Below, piece by piece: positions 11,801 to 25,200 of a stretch of DNA of 64,000 bases. Origin of the DNA: Mastigias papua (lineage: Eukaryota; Cnidaria; Scyphozoa; Rhizostomeae; Mastigiidae). Both the position numbers and the translations under genes were made by a program. The stretch spans positions 14,358,859 through 14,422,858 of the forward strand of contig OZ025268.1 of the NCBI GenBank assembly GCA_964019165.1, written 5' to 3'. The first letter of the stretch is position 1, and each line of letters opens with the position of its first letter. The notes beneath the pieces were generated by a model. That model had not been told where the DNA came from. It searched no databases and saw only the letters and a program-made list of their open reading frames with translations.

Positions 11801-12084
11801 TCATTCTGGCACTGATGTAAATTAACAAATACGGGAAATGCACATTTTAAAACTATGTCCTGCATTTGTTCAGTTGAATGGCCAAAAAACTGCGAATGCA
11901 GTTTAGCAAACAAGGCTCATCAAACATTCTTCCTTGCTTAGATCAAGCATTCATTCAACAATAATCAGCAAGTAAACGAGATGGCCAAATGATCTGGATT
12001 TTTATTCACCAAACAAAAAAATTCACCAAAATGTTGAATTCAATTATCCAAGACTATAACCTAGTACAGCTTTTCAAGGGTTTA
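8851..12084. other. Long stretch without recognisable genes
   Basis: About 3.2 kb of AT-rich sequence. Open frames here are short and lack codon or domain signals that I recognise. It would lie downstream of, or inside, the unresolved 3' part of the ZYG11-like gene, so undetected short exons are possible. Confidence 0.4.
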
Positions 12085-12216
12085 TCAGGCATCATAAGCC
12101 TTTGTAAATTCCACAATCTCATCAGCAAATAGGCCAGCACAACAAGTTCCCAATACATACCAATTTTTATTATCTACAAGGAAATCAACGGCAACTTTAC
12201 AATCCAATAATTCACA
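12085..12216 (-). other. Orphan candidate terminal exon, unidentified
   Basis: The minus-strand frame is open for 43 codons and ends in TGA at 12087-12085. Its translation contains KNWYVLGTCCAGLF and ends DEIVEFTKAYDA, unlike the low-complexity frames around it. A plausible acceptor (TTTCCTTGTAG) lies inside it near 12178. It could be the last exon of a minus-strand gene, possibly even the ZYG11-like gene, but it does not resemble the ZYG11B C-terminus. A chance open frame cannot be excluded. Confidence 0.25.
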
Positions 12217-13325
12217 TCAGATGGTTAGATCAACAGCCAATCGTCGCCTAAAATATCTGCTAAAAATAAATCAGGAAGAAAATATCCTACTTTCATTTCT
12301 TCAGCTCCAGTTAACTCTGAAGTTTCCTTGGAGGTTATCTGAAATAACAATGATTATCAGTCTAAAAATAACCATGGAGATTAAGTCTGATCTATATTTT
12401 AACAGATACTACAATCCTTCAAATAAATGTGATGGGCACTGATCAATTTTCTAGAATGGGTTCTTAGGGCATGATTTATAATTGGAGAATATTAATTGAA
12501 GAATATATTTCACTTTACCATCATTACTCAGTAAAACAGGCGACAGTTTACATTTTCATCCTATTCAAGATCGCAATTCATCAGTAATCTAGGCGTAAAA
12601 TAAAATTTTCAGGAAATGCGTGAGAATTTTCCGTCCATGCTTGTGAGCGTGAGAATGTTGTGGATTGTGTGTGTCACATGCAAAATATATGAGACTTGGA
12701 GGGTCAGTTAGGGCCATGTCATAAGTCATGCCGTGCCATGCCAAACCAAGTGAAATGAGATTTGCATGGTGCCATTCTTTTAAAACCAATTTGTCACCTA
12801 GTTTGACAAGGTTCAACTGAGTCAAATCATACAGCAAGGGTTGCTCGGCTGGGTCAACCCAGAGTGACTTATAAAACCACCAGTCACACCACACTGCGCT
12901 TAACAAATGTAGTGCATGCGTATAATCAACGCAGAAATAGCAACGCATCACAAACCACATCATAGAGATTTTGAATGATCTCCCGCTAAGCGTTGTACTT
13001 GGAAAGGCTGGAAAGAGAGCATATAGTTTTGAAGGTAACTTAGATGGGCATGGAAAATCGGGTGGTGAAGATTTAAACATGCCTTTGATAAAGAAATGGA
13101 AGAAAATTTCACAAAAAATTGCAGCTTGTTGGCGCAGTATTCTGTCCTTATATGAAATGCCAGTGACCAACTATTAATGGAAGAACATTATTAGGCGTTG
13201 ATACTGAAGATGATCCATGATCAGAAGCTATATTGCCAAGCAACAAATGGGGGAAGAAGAAAGGAGCAAACAATTCAGCAAAAGAAGGAGAGACGTTCAG
13301 ATGCACTTAAGAGATTATCACAGAT
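12217..13325. other. Stretch without a supported gene
   Basis: A frame at 12971-13175 (LIKKWKKISQKIAACW) may be an N-terminal piece of the broken frame that follows, but stops separate the two. A longer minus-strand frame over 12589-13170 shows no recognisable domain. Confidence 0.35.
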
Positions 13326-14096
13326 ATGGTGGATCTTATTGCCAACACAAGTTTGAGGAAATACTTTATATTTGAAAACAATAAAAATGCATTCAATGGG
13401 AAGCACTATGAGAGGATGGTGGAAGGACTAAACAAGGGAATTGCAGCATATGAACCATCTGGTCCTGTTGTCAGTGCAAGTCAAGCAAGAAACAAATTTA
13501 AGAAAATTGTCAGTGAATGCAGAAGTGTAAGCCTCACAATAAGAACTGCAAGTGGAACTGATCTCCATAAAGTAGAAAAGGGATATCGCAGATGGTGGGA
13601 TATCCTGTTCAAGTTAGTTTCCCGCAAGCCATCATCAGAACCAAGTAACAACATTGAGTCCACAATTGAAGAGGAAGATGAGGATATAGGCCCATCTCAC
13701 ATAAACTCTTCAATACAGATGCCACCCAAAGAAAGCATTTGTTCCTAATCATTCAAATGGTTCAAATAGAAGTAAGTCATCAAATTTGAAAGCAAATTTG
13801 ATTAATATGTTAAGCAAACTAATTGAGAAGGATCCCACATGGCAAATTATACTGCTGATAGAATAAGAAAATGATAAACCACACAAGTATGAGATGGAAG
13901 TAATGGAGAGTTGATTCAAATTTCTGCTCCAAGACAGGTGTCACAAGCCATTTGTTATCCTAACCAACAATTTTATAGCTCCCCACCATCATTTCAACTA
14001 ATTCAAGGTCTTGGAAATCAAGGATATTCTGGAGATTTGTACAACGCAATGCAGGCGGCAACAGCCAATCATCAAAGAATACCGAGTGACAGTTAA
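13326..14096 (+). pseudogene. Broken ORF with a Myb/SANT- or MADF-like domain, probably transposon-derived
   Basis: The first 140 codons contain a compact helical segment with regularly spaced aromatic residues (RKYFIFENNKNAFNGKHYER, then GYRRWWDILFKLV) and an acidic tail (EEEDEDIG). This is the pattern of the small DNA-binding proteins carried by some DNA transposons. The frame shifts near 13722, continues in another frame (SNLKANLINMLSKLIEKDP), meets a stop, and resumes at 13911 with a Gln/Ser/Tyr-rich tail ending at 14096. No transposase or terminal inverted repeats were seen. Class assignment is inference; a host pseudogene is the alternative. Confidence 0.35.
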
Positions 14097-14296
14097 GATG
14101 GTCAGCACTCACTCTCTTATGCAAAAATATTAACTGTTTTTGTTTTGGTCTTGACACTAACCTAACTGAAACATCTTGCTAACTAAAACTTAAACATTTT
14201 TTTTTTAAATCTATTGGCAGAAACTAACTTGTTTTTATGTCTTCTCTTTCAAGTTACAAATACACAATTAATATTGTGAAGTAGTATAAACGAAGG

Positions 14297-14428
<132 letters not shown>

Positions 14429-14499
14429 TTCTGCCTAATTTCCTTCACTTTTTCCATTTCTTCATCTTTGGCTCCGAGCCGGATTGTGACTGTTTTCAT

Positions 14500-15610
14500 G
14501 AAAAACTTAACTTGCTGCATCCACTTTTAAAATCCACAGTAGAGAAGGAGCAAAACAATTCCTTAAATTTTCTATACGTTTTGGTGAAAAAAGAGGGCAC
14601 TGGATTTCTGACCAGCATTTACAGGACACCACCCTTTACAGGGCAATACATCCGTTGGAATTCCTTCAGCCCAAAACCAAGAAAAATTAGCCTCATTAAA
14701 GCCTTAGTTTAGAGGGCACTTATGATTTGCTCCAAAACTAAATTAGGCTCAGAGCTCGACAGAGTAAAACAACTGTTCATTGAAAAAGGATATCCGGATG
14801 ATGTCCTTCTTTCTTGTATTAAGCAAAAACTTGCCAACTTTGCAGCGGAAAAACCGTGTGGTCCTGAGAAGTGCACGGCTTACTTAAAATTGCCCCGGAT
14901 TGGTAATGTTTCATCAAAATTTGAGAGCGGAATCAACAAAGCCATTACATCCTATTTATATGCTGTGAATCTCGTGTGGCCTACAGTACTAAGGTCATGC
15001 TACCATCTGCTAAAAAAGATAGCGTTCCTACCACTCAAAAAAGTTGTGTGGTTTACGAATATTTGTGCTGATGTGAAGCTCGGTACGTAGGGCGCACTAC
15101 GCAGAGGCTAGCAGACAGAATAAACAACATGCACCCACGAGCATCAAGATGAAAAAAACTATAAAAAGAGAACAGCCACCTCGTATGTGCAAAAACTCTA
15201 ATTCTAAAATGAAAAGTGATTCGGCCATAGGAAAACATCTCATCAAAAATCCAGAATGCGCCAAAACATATTCGGACGATAATTTTCGGATCATAGGACA
15301 AGCAAGATCGTCCTTACATTTAAGTGTTTTGGAATCAGTTTACATAAAGACTCAAAACCCAAACATGTGTCAAGAAAAAGAGTTCATTTTCTCACTTGGA
15401 TTCTTCAAGTAAACAATGGTGAATAGGTACCAAGTGGTCAATCATACGGCTAACTGGACACATTATTCATCACATCACATGTATCCGCATCTGGCTATAT
15501 ATTTCGGTTCACCTTTCGGTCGTTATCCGATGTTTCATACTCTGGCGAGTTTCGGACGAAAAAAACGTTTCAGTATGATTAAAATATGGTGCCACTTTTT
15601 CGTGCTGTAG
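14500..15610 (+). mobile_element. PLE-2a, 5'-truncated Penelope-like element
   Basis: Contains the C-terminal half of a Penelope-like polyprotein followed by the tail that also occurs, without coding sequence, at 4040-8850 and on the minus strand at 46540-46830. It starts abruptly inside the reverse transcriptase thumb region, close to a (TA)n tract, and ends near 15610. Confidence 0.75.
14512..15412 (+). pseudogene. PLE-2a RT C-terminus, linker and GIY-YIG endonuclease remnant
   Basis: Translation begins in the post-catalytic RT region ([38 protein letters not shown]). It continues through the linker (LGSELDRVKQLFIEKGYPDD, EKCTAYLKLP) to a GIY-YIG-type nuclease segment near 15085-15260 (RYVGRTTQRLADRIN read across a frame change, then SAIGKHLIKNPECAKTY) and stops at 15412. 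The RT palm with its catalytic aspartates is missing. Stops at 14710 and 15090 and frameshifts break the frame. In intact relatives this protein copies element RNA and nicks the target. Confidence 0.7.
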
Positions 15611-15753
15611 TGAAGTACCTTGTATTTCTTGGTCAAATTATATGAGAAAAACAAAGAATTACAAATCATATAAAGTCTGGCGTTTAAAGAGAAATGCATA
15701 TAAAAAGGCCCATAGATGGATTCTGCAAAACCAAAGGGTGTGAAGAATGATAC

Positions 15754-15853
15754 TTTGAACAGAGATACAAAATTGGCCTTGCAGCCACATAGAGCACAGT
15801 ATTTTTCATAAGTGGGTTGACAGCAATCCAGTGTCGTGTAATTCAAATGAAAA
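15754..15853 (-). CDS. Candidate further exon of the ZYG11-like gene (weak)
   Basis: Minus-strand segment between an acceptor (CTCAG at 15858-15854) and a donor (AAA/GTATCA). It is 100 bp and encodes FHLNYTTLDCCQPTYEKYC and then ANFVSLFK. It can be laid on the armadillo repeat that in ZYG11/ZER1 proteins follows the NLTDE motif (proline, cysteine, F..L spacing), but identity is low and the exon expected between it and 16174 was not found. Alternative: a chance frame. Confidence 0.3.
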
Positions 15854-16173
15854 CTGAGTCATTTCGACCAAACTGACGTGGAACGAATCCAGAGCAAAAG
15901 TAAATCTCATTCCATGTAAAATTAGGACTTAGAAGATCAACTCCAGTTAGATTTTGACAGCCATCTAAACATGAATGGAACTGAAAACCAAAACAATTGG
16001 ACTCCAAGAATACAAATCAACAGAATATTTACTACTTCGTATGATAGAAACATGGAAGGTCATTGATAAAGAACTATCCAAAAGAGTGCCCACAGTGAAT
16101 TATAGGAAAGTATTTGATTCATGACAATGTCTATAGAAATATACTCTCGATGCAAATACCCATAGGTACATAC

Positions 16174-16293
16174 CTTACAAGCCAAAACAGAAACAATCGC
16201 GACTGCCATCCTTGTAATATGACGGTCTATTGATTCAGGGACTGTCAGCATACAATCCAAACAAACACGACTCACTTCAAATCTCTTAAATTT
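16174..16293 (-). CDS. ZYG11: ZYG11-like exon 7
   Basis: 120 bp, phase 0 at both ends, acceptor TGATTTCAG, donor AAG/GTATGT. It encodes an armadillo repeat with [12 protein letters not shown] and [15 protein letters not shown], matching the RMAVAIISILAAK block of ZYG11B. The frame stays open past the donor to a stop at 16060, and that read-through (IDIVMNQILS) also faintly resembles the family, so this donor may not be the true end. Confidence 0.8.
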
Positions 16294-19200
16294 CTGAAAT
16301 CAATATGAAGAGGCTTTGAGCAATAATAAAAATAAAATAAGATTGAGAAATCTGTAATAAGTATTGATGTTGCCGTCAAAAAGAATAAATGAAAAGAAAA
16401 ATACAAAATGATAAATATTAGGACATTCAAAGGCATTGGATTCTTCGAGCAGTTTTGGTGGTACCTGTTTTATTTCATTTCATTTTACATAACTTATACA
16501 CTTAGGGCTCAAAGTATGGCATGGTTCAACATGGCGTCTAGTCACACAAGCTTTTCACAGGCTGCCCATAGCCACCACAGCTTCTACCTGAAAACTGAAG
16601 TGTCCTGTAGCCAATGTTTCGGCAGGAAAGTACTTGTTGGGATGCATATATAATGTTTGACGTATAAGAAATCAGTGCTTTCATTTCGCTTGCTAGTCGA
16701 ACTGTCTGTAAAGACGTGTAGCTAAATCAAATGACTGCGAAATAAAGAACGACCTGCTGTTAAAATACTGAAGAAAAACAATATTTACTGGTCATGAACT
16801 GTAGCAATTCCTTTATTCTTATCCCTATCAAACCAAGCGATGGTCGATCAAAAACTACTAATTAACACAAGGGAGAGATTTGCATGCAAAGTTTCCAAGA
16901 ATCTCAGGTTTGTAAAATTGAAAAAATTATCAAAAATATACGGCAAATCCACGTCAAATCATCCATGCCATGGCACAAGACCCTCTTCAATTTTCTAGAA
17001 ACTTGCACCGTGCCTTGCTACTATACATGAAACCTCCGAGAATTTTAGCCTCTAACTCCTGATGGTTCCTGAAATACTATGTTTTCAAAAGTAACAAGAC
17101 TGTGGTTCACACGAAAAATTGCGACATTCGAAAATCTCATTTTTCATAAAATGAGTTGCAGACCTTTTATAGATTTCAAATTTAGTGCTGGGAAATTCTT
17201 CGATGCGGGAAATCGAAAACTGCTATCATTTTGAACTCAGAATGTATGTACCATTTTGACAATATGCTCACTTTTCTTTATTTTTTGCATGGATGAAGGA
17301 AATTCATCAAAAATCGGTGTATGGCTATATTTGTGATCAAACCTTTCTGGTCACATTTCTTCCTTATGTACCACACGTCAATTCCACCACAAATATAGCA
17401 AAGGATATTACTTCACCAGCCATCATCAATGGGTAAAGTTGACACTCCAAATCGTGGTCTTGGTTAATTTTAAAAACAGTAATATCTCAGGACCCCTATG
17501 AGCCTAGAGGCTCAAATTTTCGAAGGTTTCTGTATGGTGTGATACACAGGCATGGTGCACGTTTCAAGAAAATTGAAGGGGGTCGTGTGTTACACTTCGA
17601 TTTTTCTGGATCATTTGACATGGATTTAACGAATAATCAGCAACGTTTTGAACAAAACAATTTATTGCTTTACTTAGAAAGGCAACTTTATAACACGTTT
17701 TTTAATTCATGGCAGCTACCACTTGTAGTGCATTTGAGTATATGGTCCCTGGAAGATAGACCAAACGAGAGAGGTTCCTTTCCACACGAGTGCTATTTGT
17801 GACTGGAAAGGGATAGTACAATGCTCTTTATTTGACGCAGGACGGAAGAAGCCAATAACACAATATTTTCAGCTCAATTCAACAAATATGTATATGTAAT
17901 CAGCACTGCAGATGGCAAGCCATAGCAGAGAGAGTGTAACGAAAGATAAGAACCTTCAATGGGCAATAGAAGTGAATGTAGAGCTTTCTTAAGCCGGTAC
18001 TATAGCCAAAACTACTAATTTATAGCCAAAACAGTGTAAAAATTCCGCCATATTGATGAATTCCTCCATCTTGAATTTTTCGCCAAATTTCAAGATGCCC
18101 CAAGTCTTAATCTGTTCCAATATGTTTCTTGGCAAGGAATCCAAAGAGAAAACTTTGACAGGAAAAAAGGCCCAATTTTTCCAGCAAATGACCTGTCTAT
18201 TAGTTATTAGGAGCAGAACGGTAGTGCATCAAGGATATTCATAAAAACTGACACATCTCAAATCTTTCCATCTTGACATGGACGTCTGCTATACCACAAA
18301 AGGTAAACAACACTATAAAACAATGGTTCCATAACACTGTAGTACCCCATTCACATAGAAGTACAGGATGGTGTCGTAAAAGCTCCATTAAGTCCCCGTC
18401 TCTATTAAAACCTCTCAATTAATCTCCCTTTATCAAGTACACAAACCATACCCTTTCTTTAGCCCTGACGTCAAGAAGAGGAAGTAAATTGTGAGAAGTT
18501 AGTAATAGCTTACAATGAAAATGATATTTTGAATGACAAATAACCAACAAGCTTTTCATGACATATTGGATCCCTATATAAATATTTCCTCATTGCAAAA
18601 CTGCAATAGTAATACAGGTTGCTTAGAAGATGTTCCAGAGTTTTCAGTTGATCCTGATGATGCTTATAATGATGAAGATACTGCAATTGTATGATTTTAA
18701 TAAACTTTGAAACACAAAGCAAGCTTTTTTCATAAAATCAATGCAGACAATATGCATAAGAACATTTGTATATCATGCTATACCTTGAATTATAAATAAG
18801 CCCACTTCTCCAATAAGCTACCTCTCTTATAAGTCAGCTCTTGCACGAGAAAAAATAAGACCTCTCGGAGTTTAATGGAGCATGTACAGTATCCCCGTAC
18901 CATATAATGACACGGAAGCTAGCTCTTGAACAACAAAATATGGTAGAATTCAAAGTAATATGATTAAAACTTACTGGATAATGTAGGAGCCTGTCATTAC
19001 AGAATATAAGAAGACAGTTCTTCATAATCTAAAAACAACAGACAGCTAGTTGTAAACAAGGTTTGTGAAAAACTATGATGAAAATTCTAATTATAAGAAC
19101 ACATTTTTCAAAAAGAAACTTATACTATGATAATAACAATGATAATAAACACTTTACTTAAAGTTGGATGCTTATACTACAGCCTCTTACAACCTATTGA

Positions 19201-22200
19201 AGCCAAGAGCTATAAAACAGAAGAGAAATTACAATCAGAAATGCACAAGAGAGAGCTGATTAGAACAAATCGGAATAACTGTCCTTATGAAAGAGATTCA
19301 ATAAGTTAACCACTGCTTCTTAATACATAAAGCACATACCTGTCGTCTTTCACTTGAGAGAAATCTCTTCAAAACTTGCAAAGAAAGCTCTGCAGCTTCA
19401 CTAAAAAACCGTATTTTATAGTAATGAAAAGTTGAATCGTAGTTCATAAGTCTTAGTAATATCAAATGCTCAACAAAGCACTTCTAAAAATAACACATTC
19501 TCTTATAATATGACTGCATGAAATCATCACCAGGTGCTATTATATGTCATAAAATGTTTTTGTTTATTCGTGCAATAGTACTAGAATCTACATGCATAGT
19601 GGGCACAAAACAGCTCAATTTTTAATAACGTTACAATTACTAATTCACTTATGACATATTGCATAATAGTTTATTAATACTTACACTAATTGCTTAGGTG
19701 GCACAGGTTTCAATTTGGCATCATTCTTTGTGAGATTGTAAAGGCATGCACTGAACATAAATGTAGAGAACAAGTTAAAATTACCACTGGGCAATTCAAA
19801 ACGTACGTACGCTAAATATTCGATTCTGGAACCCCTCGTCCTTGTATGAATTTGTACGTCCTAGAGGTACCCCCCTCCTTATCAACCCCTCCGGCTAAAA
19901 ATTTGAATCTATTGTATATCTCATGGTTGGCAAAGTTTGCAAAATGTAATGTACACCTGAGAAATCTAAAACCTGAAACTAAGGTTTTTCATGATTAGAA
20001 CAATCATGCGTGTATAATTTCTATGATATAGTTATACATATTTAGGATGCTTCGCAAGTGAATGAAAACAAGCGAGTGAAAATTACATGGGCGTAAGTAC
20101 GTACTTTGAAGAGACCCCATTCTCTTGTACGTTTTCGTACGCTTTCTGGGCATCCCCTCCCCTTTCCTTCAGAGTGCACGTGCTTTTTGAATGGAGCCAT
20201 TCAAAAACTAATAATGAATAGATAATACTGACAAAATAACATGCCGGCAAGATATTGAACAATCATCACATTGTAAAACTTAACTCAGAAAATTTGAGCC
20301 ATAAAATTTTGGCAACACTGAACAAACTCTAAAAACACAAAACGTTGTACAAAGATAGCCCTCGCACAAAGCTACACTACACCAGGTAAAGAGGCTGCCA
20401 AGTATATACTCCTATGACAAAAGTACTCGAACATCCTGCTAAAAATCGTGGCTTTCAGCTACCAAGGGCTTAATCTTGAAATTTACATAACCAAATTACC
20501 ACACTGTAGGGGCTTCTTCCATCCTACTTTTGGCGGAAAAATAATTGTCATGTCTTCGAATTAGAAATGAAACAACATTGCAACACTTTTCAAATTTATG
20601 GATGGACAAATCGACGAAAGTGCTGAAAAAGTTTCGTTAAATGAATGGGCGGTGATCATAGGGAGGTGGTACAATAAAGTACTGTAACAACTCAACAACA
20701 CGCATTTTCTGAAGACAGAGGATGACATTTCGCTCCATTTAGCACCAAAATATATTGGAGTTAAAGCTCGCAGAATCATTTTGCAGAGATGGTTCTCTCC
20801 GTTCAGATATTTATGCTGTTTGTCCTTGAAGCAGTTTCAAGTGAGACATACGTGGTAATACCAATATGACAGTCATTTTATATGCTTCACCTTTCACACC
20901 TAGTAGTTTTAAATTTATTCTTGTGGCAACTTTCGAAAAGCAAATGTATTGAATAAATCGTGAAAGCTTTTCAAATGCATATATTCTTACTATGCTACAG
21001 CTCTAACTTATTTCATGTGAATGTAGAATCTCCAAATATGACTCAGCTGAACGTGGCTCATAAACTAAAATCTCTTCATCCATATGGAAAGAGTTAGTTT
21101 AACAACAAACTTAATGCGATTGATAGGCCCGAATATACTGCTCTAAAAATGCTGATATACCATACTCTTGCTTTCAAACATATCTGAATTTGCTATTCTA
21201 TCTTACAAAATTCACTGGCCAAACATTTAACGGCCATCCATTATAACATTCGTCAAATCTTTTCATCGATACATTTCAGTATTATTATAACTTTGCTTAA
21301 ATTCCTATTTGCCGACATCAAGAATATTTTCCTACCAAAATCAAGATAGAAAAGGCCTCTATATTGTCATGATTTTCTTATGTAGATTTTTAAGGTTTGT
21401 CCCTTGACAGCAGAGAGCGGCCAGTTTTTAGCAAATGCTCAAATACTCTTGTCATGGAGGTGTATACTGGCTATTCTATTATGCTCACTTTCACTTTCTC
21501 AATATGGATGGCATTTCTCTTCATATCTGGAAAACATTGAACGCTACTTCACTTTATCAACCTGAGGTTAAATCAGACCTACCTAATAATAGATCAATCT
21601 CAGTGACTTCAGTGCTTGCAAGGAAGCAAGAACAACTATCATATGATCAACTAACACACTGTGCAGCCAAGCTGAACTTTGCATGATCTACTTTGTGTAC
21701 TCTTTAGTGCCTAATAGACGTCCCCCCCGCTAATTAATTTTTTCAAAATTTTCCAGCCAGGACATTCTTATTCCAACCCCCCCGGCCATTAAAATTTTGG
21801 GGGGACGAAAAATAATCATTTTTCTTTGTCTTCGTTTTTTCTTATTTGCTATTATTGGTTTCAGAGAAAGTTGCACTGCTTAGAAGCCTTTTCAATACCC
21901 CCGGCTATTAACTTTAAGGCAATTTTCCAACCCCCCCCCCGTTTATTGCAACCCCCCCCCGCTAATTAGGTTTTGGGGATTTTTCCAACCCCCTCGACTA
22001 TTCCAACCCCCCCTTCTATTAGGCACCAAAGAGTAATTGAAGTAGCTAGCAGAAAGTAAAACTGACTAGTCTTTAGCGCCTCTAAAATCAAGCATGAAAT
22101 AATCTATTTTGATTGGAACATTATGACCTATACGAGTATGAAAAAGTTTTGCACTCATAGCTTTCTAGACAACAACAAACAGAGGCCCAATCTGAGGTCC

Positions 22201-25200
22201 CACCATGGGAGATTTCCCTTCTGGTAGAGTCATGGCTGTTTATTGAAACAAGCTAAATCCTATCAGACAAATAGGAGTTAAACCATTTCAAGGCATTTCC
22301 TCTAAAACTATAATGTTCCAATTTTCTTAGCAGAATTTGTGGTCAACAGTTTAAAAAGCTTTCTGAAGGTCAAAGAAAATACTTCAGCCATATCGCTTGA
22401 TCAAATATCAATATACAGACATTTATCATCAATTGAGTTTTTATTAAGTAAACTGCTGCAATAACGGATTTATTATCAAGAAATGCCTAAATTGGAACTT
22501 TTCTTCCCTACTTTAACTCTCACATAATTTCTTTAAGGTAAATAGCATGATCCAGTGCTTCAGATAGATAAAGCATTTCTACAGCGAGAGTAGATTTAAC
22601 AACCTGCTTAATTTTTGCACATAACCAAGGAATAGTACTTAGCAACTCTATTAATTCCAAGTAGGAATACTATGTGACCTTCCACACTCATTGCAATAAT
22701 ATCAAATGCGAGGTGCAATGATCTTGTTCCTTGTACTACACAGTTGCATTAACCAACTATGCTACAACTGTTGCTGATCTCGTGGTGTGGGCAAACGTTT
22801 CTGGTCTCTTGCTCTGCTTGCTTCAATTCTTATACTTTGCAAGTTACTAACGTATGTGTCATGACATAGAGTATTATCTTTTCTGGTTTGTTTCAGGTGA
22901 AACCCTATATATTCAAAGTTAGTATTTTCATGGCTTGCAGCAGTGAATCTCTTTGTCAGTGGTTTTAATATCTTGTCATCAATGAGTGCATTTCCAAAGT
23001 GTAGACAATCATCAACGTATATTACTAGAGCACCCAGGAATTCCCCATTCACCATCGTATACAAGAGAGATGCATCGACTTTTGATTGTCTCAGTCCAAG
23101 ACTGGCAAGTTCTTCTTTTACACTGTTAAATGAATTGTCGTAAAGCATCAGCTAGTCCATACAGGGTTTTCTTCAGCTTCCACAATTTTCCAACACTAGA
23201 CATGGATTCTAGAGAAGACTTAATAAAGACATTGTATTGAATTTCTTTTATTTGAAAGAAAGCTGACTTGATGTCAATAGATTATATTGTTCAGCCTTTA
23301 CTTGCAGCAGGTAATAGCAGTATTCTCATAGTATTTTGGCAACTGATAAGGAAGTTCTGTCTAACTTTTGTTGTTTATCAAAGCCTCTTGCAACTAAATG
23401 TGCCTTCACTTTCCATCTTTATTGGTCACAATCCATATAGTAGGGATACAGGATTCTCTCATCTTCAACTTCAGCTTACAAATCTGCTTAAAAATTCTCT
23501 TACTTTTTTTAACTCAGCTTCTTTGGCTTTCAATATATCTGTGGAGCAAGATTTAACTATTGAAACAACTATCATACCAATTTCTTCATCAAAATTTTCA
23601 AGGCACTTTCTAGTTCAAGATTTATACTCTGTTGAATACCTGACTCTCTATCCTCCACATTACACCAATATTTTGTTTCAGCACCAGCTTCACCTGCTCT
23701 TCCTGACACAGTGGCTACTTTCCAGGGATCATTCTCTGAGACTTTGCACTTAATTTTATCGCTTTCCTTCAGAGAAACGATAACTTGGTCATTTTGATGT
23801 AGGTAATCAAAAACATCTTGAGCTCTGGGCCTCCGAAAGATTCTAACAGTTTGTTGGTTTGTGATATTTGTTGTCATATGATACCTTTTCGGTTTCTGTG
23901 AGTGGAACCAGAGAGCAGCTTTACTCATCTATAGATCTGGCACCAGCTCTTGGTGAAGCTCTTCGTCCTTTATGAGTTTGTTAGTTGATACATATACATA
24001 TACACCTCCATGATGGACAAAGACTATCCGGCCATCTTGTCACCGGGATTAAATATATCTTCTATTGCCCTGATCTGATATCTGAGTGCTCTTCCTATGC
24101 ATCCATCTGCTTCACACTGAATAAATGCTTTTCTTACTGGGAATACTGCATCCAGGTATTTCTCTAAGACCTCACTTGAGATAACTCCTCGTAGTTCGGG
24201 AATCCTCTCAGTCATTATGGTGGCTGAGTTAAGATTCCTACCCAGAAAAAACTGGTAACTAATGAAACCACTCCAAATTTGCAAAGAGTAAATATCCGTG
24301 CATCTGTAAATATTGTTGATGAGCAAACGTTTCAGAAATTCGGACAGCCTATTCCTTTGCAAAACTGCAAAACCAGAATATTTGCGTAAGGCGCATCCAA
24401 AAAGTTACTTATCATTCGCAAGTTTGAAGCCACCCTTGAAACGAAAGCAAAATTCACCATAACAGAAATACACGTGGTGAAGGGTAACAATCTTTGTCTT
24501 CTTAGCTATGAAACAGCGACAAACCTTGGACTTGTTCCTGTGCATGTCCAGCAAATTTTAGAAAAAAACTCCCGGAAGCAGGAGGACAGCAACGCCATCG
24601 TCAATTGCCAGTTTACTTCAGAAATATCCCAAACTCTTTCATGGAATAGGCCAGCAAAAAGACTTTAATCTTAAACAACATATTGACAAAACTGTTCCTT
24701 CTGCTGTCCAGCCTGCCAGTAAGATTCCATGTCACTTGCAACAAAAGGTCAAAACTGCCATAGGTAAACTGGAAAAAGATGGAATTATAGAGAAAGTTGA
24801 GGGCTCAATACCTTGGATATCATCTTTAGTCGTCACGCCGAAAAAAGGTTGCGACATGAATCTTTGTGTTGATATGCAGATGGCTAATCACGTAATTCAG
24901 CATGAGCAAACATACATCACTGACAGTGGATGACTTGATTCATAAACTCAATGGAGCTACCGTATTTTCAAAACTCGATCTATGTGCTGGATATCACCAA
25001 TTATTACCGGAAAAAGATTATCGCTACATCACCACTTTTGAAACTCACAAAGGTTTGTGAAGGTACCGCACGTTGAACTTTAATACATGCTCCGCGAGTG
25101 AAATATGCAAAAGAGTTATTAGAGATAAAATCCATGATATTCCATGCACAATGAATTTCAGTGATGGTGTGACCATGTATGGGAAAACGCAAGCAGAACA

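Noticed and set aside
12589..13170. 193-codon minus-strand frame
   Set aside because: It begins at a non-ATG codon, shows no recognisable domain, has an odd Trp/His/Cys-rich composition, and overlaps the plus-strand region leading into the Myb-like frame.
15860..16060. Additional ZYG11-like exon between 15854 and 16173
   Set aside because: Segments such as SLWALF and FHSCLDGCQNL vaguely resemble family or neighbouring blocks, but no segment has both a supported acceptor and donor with a consistent phase.
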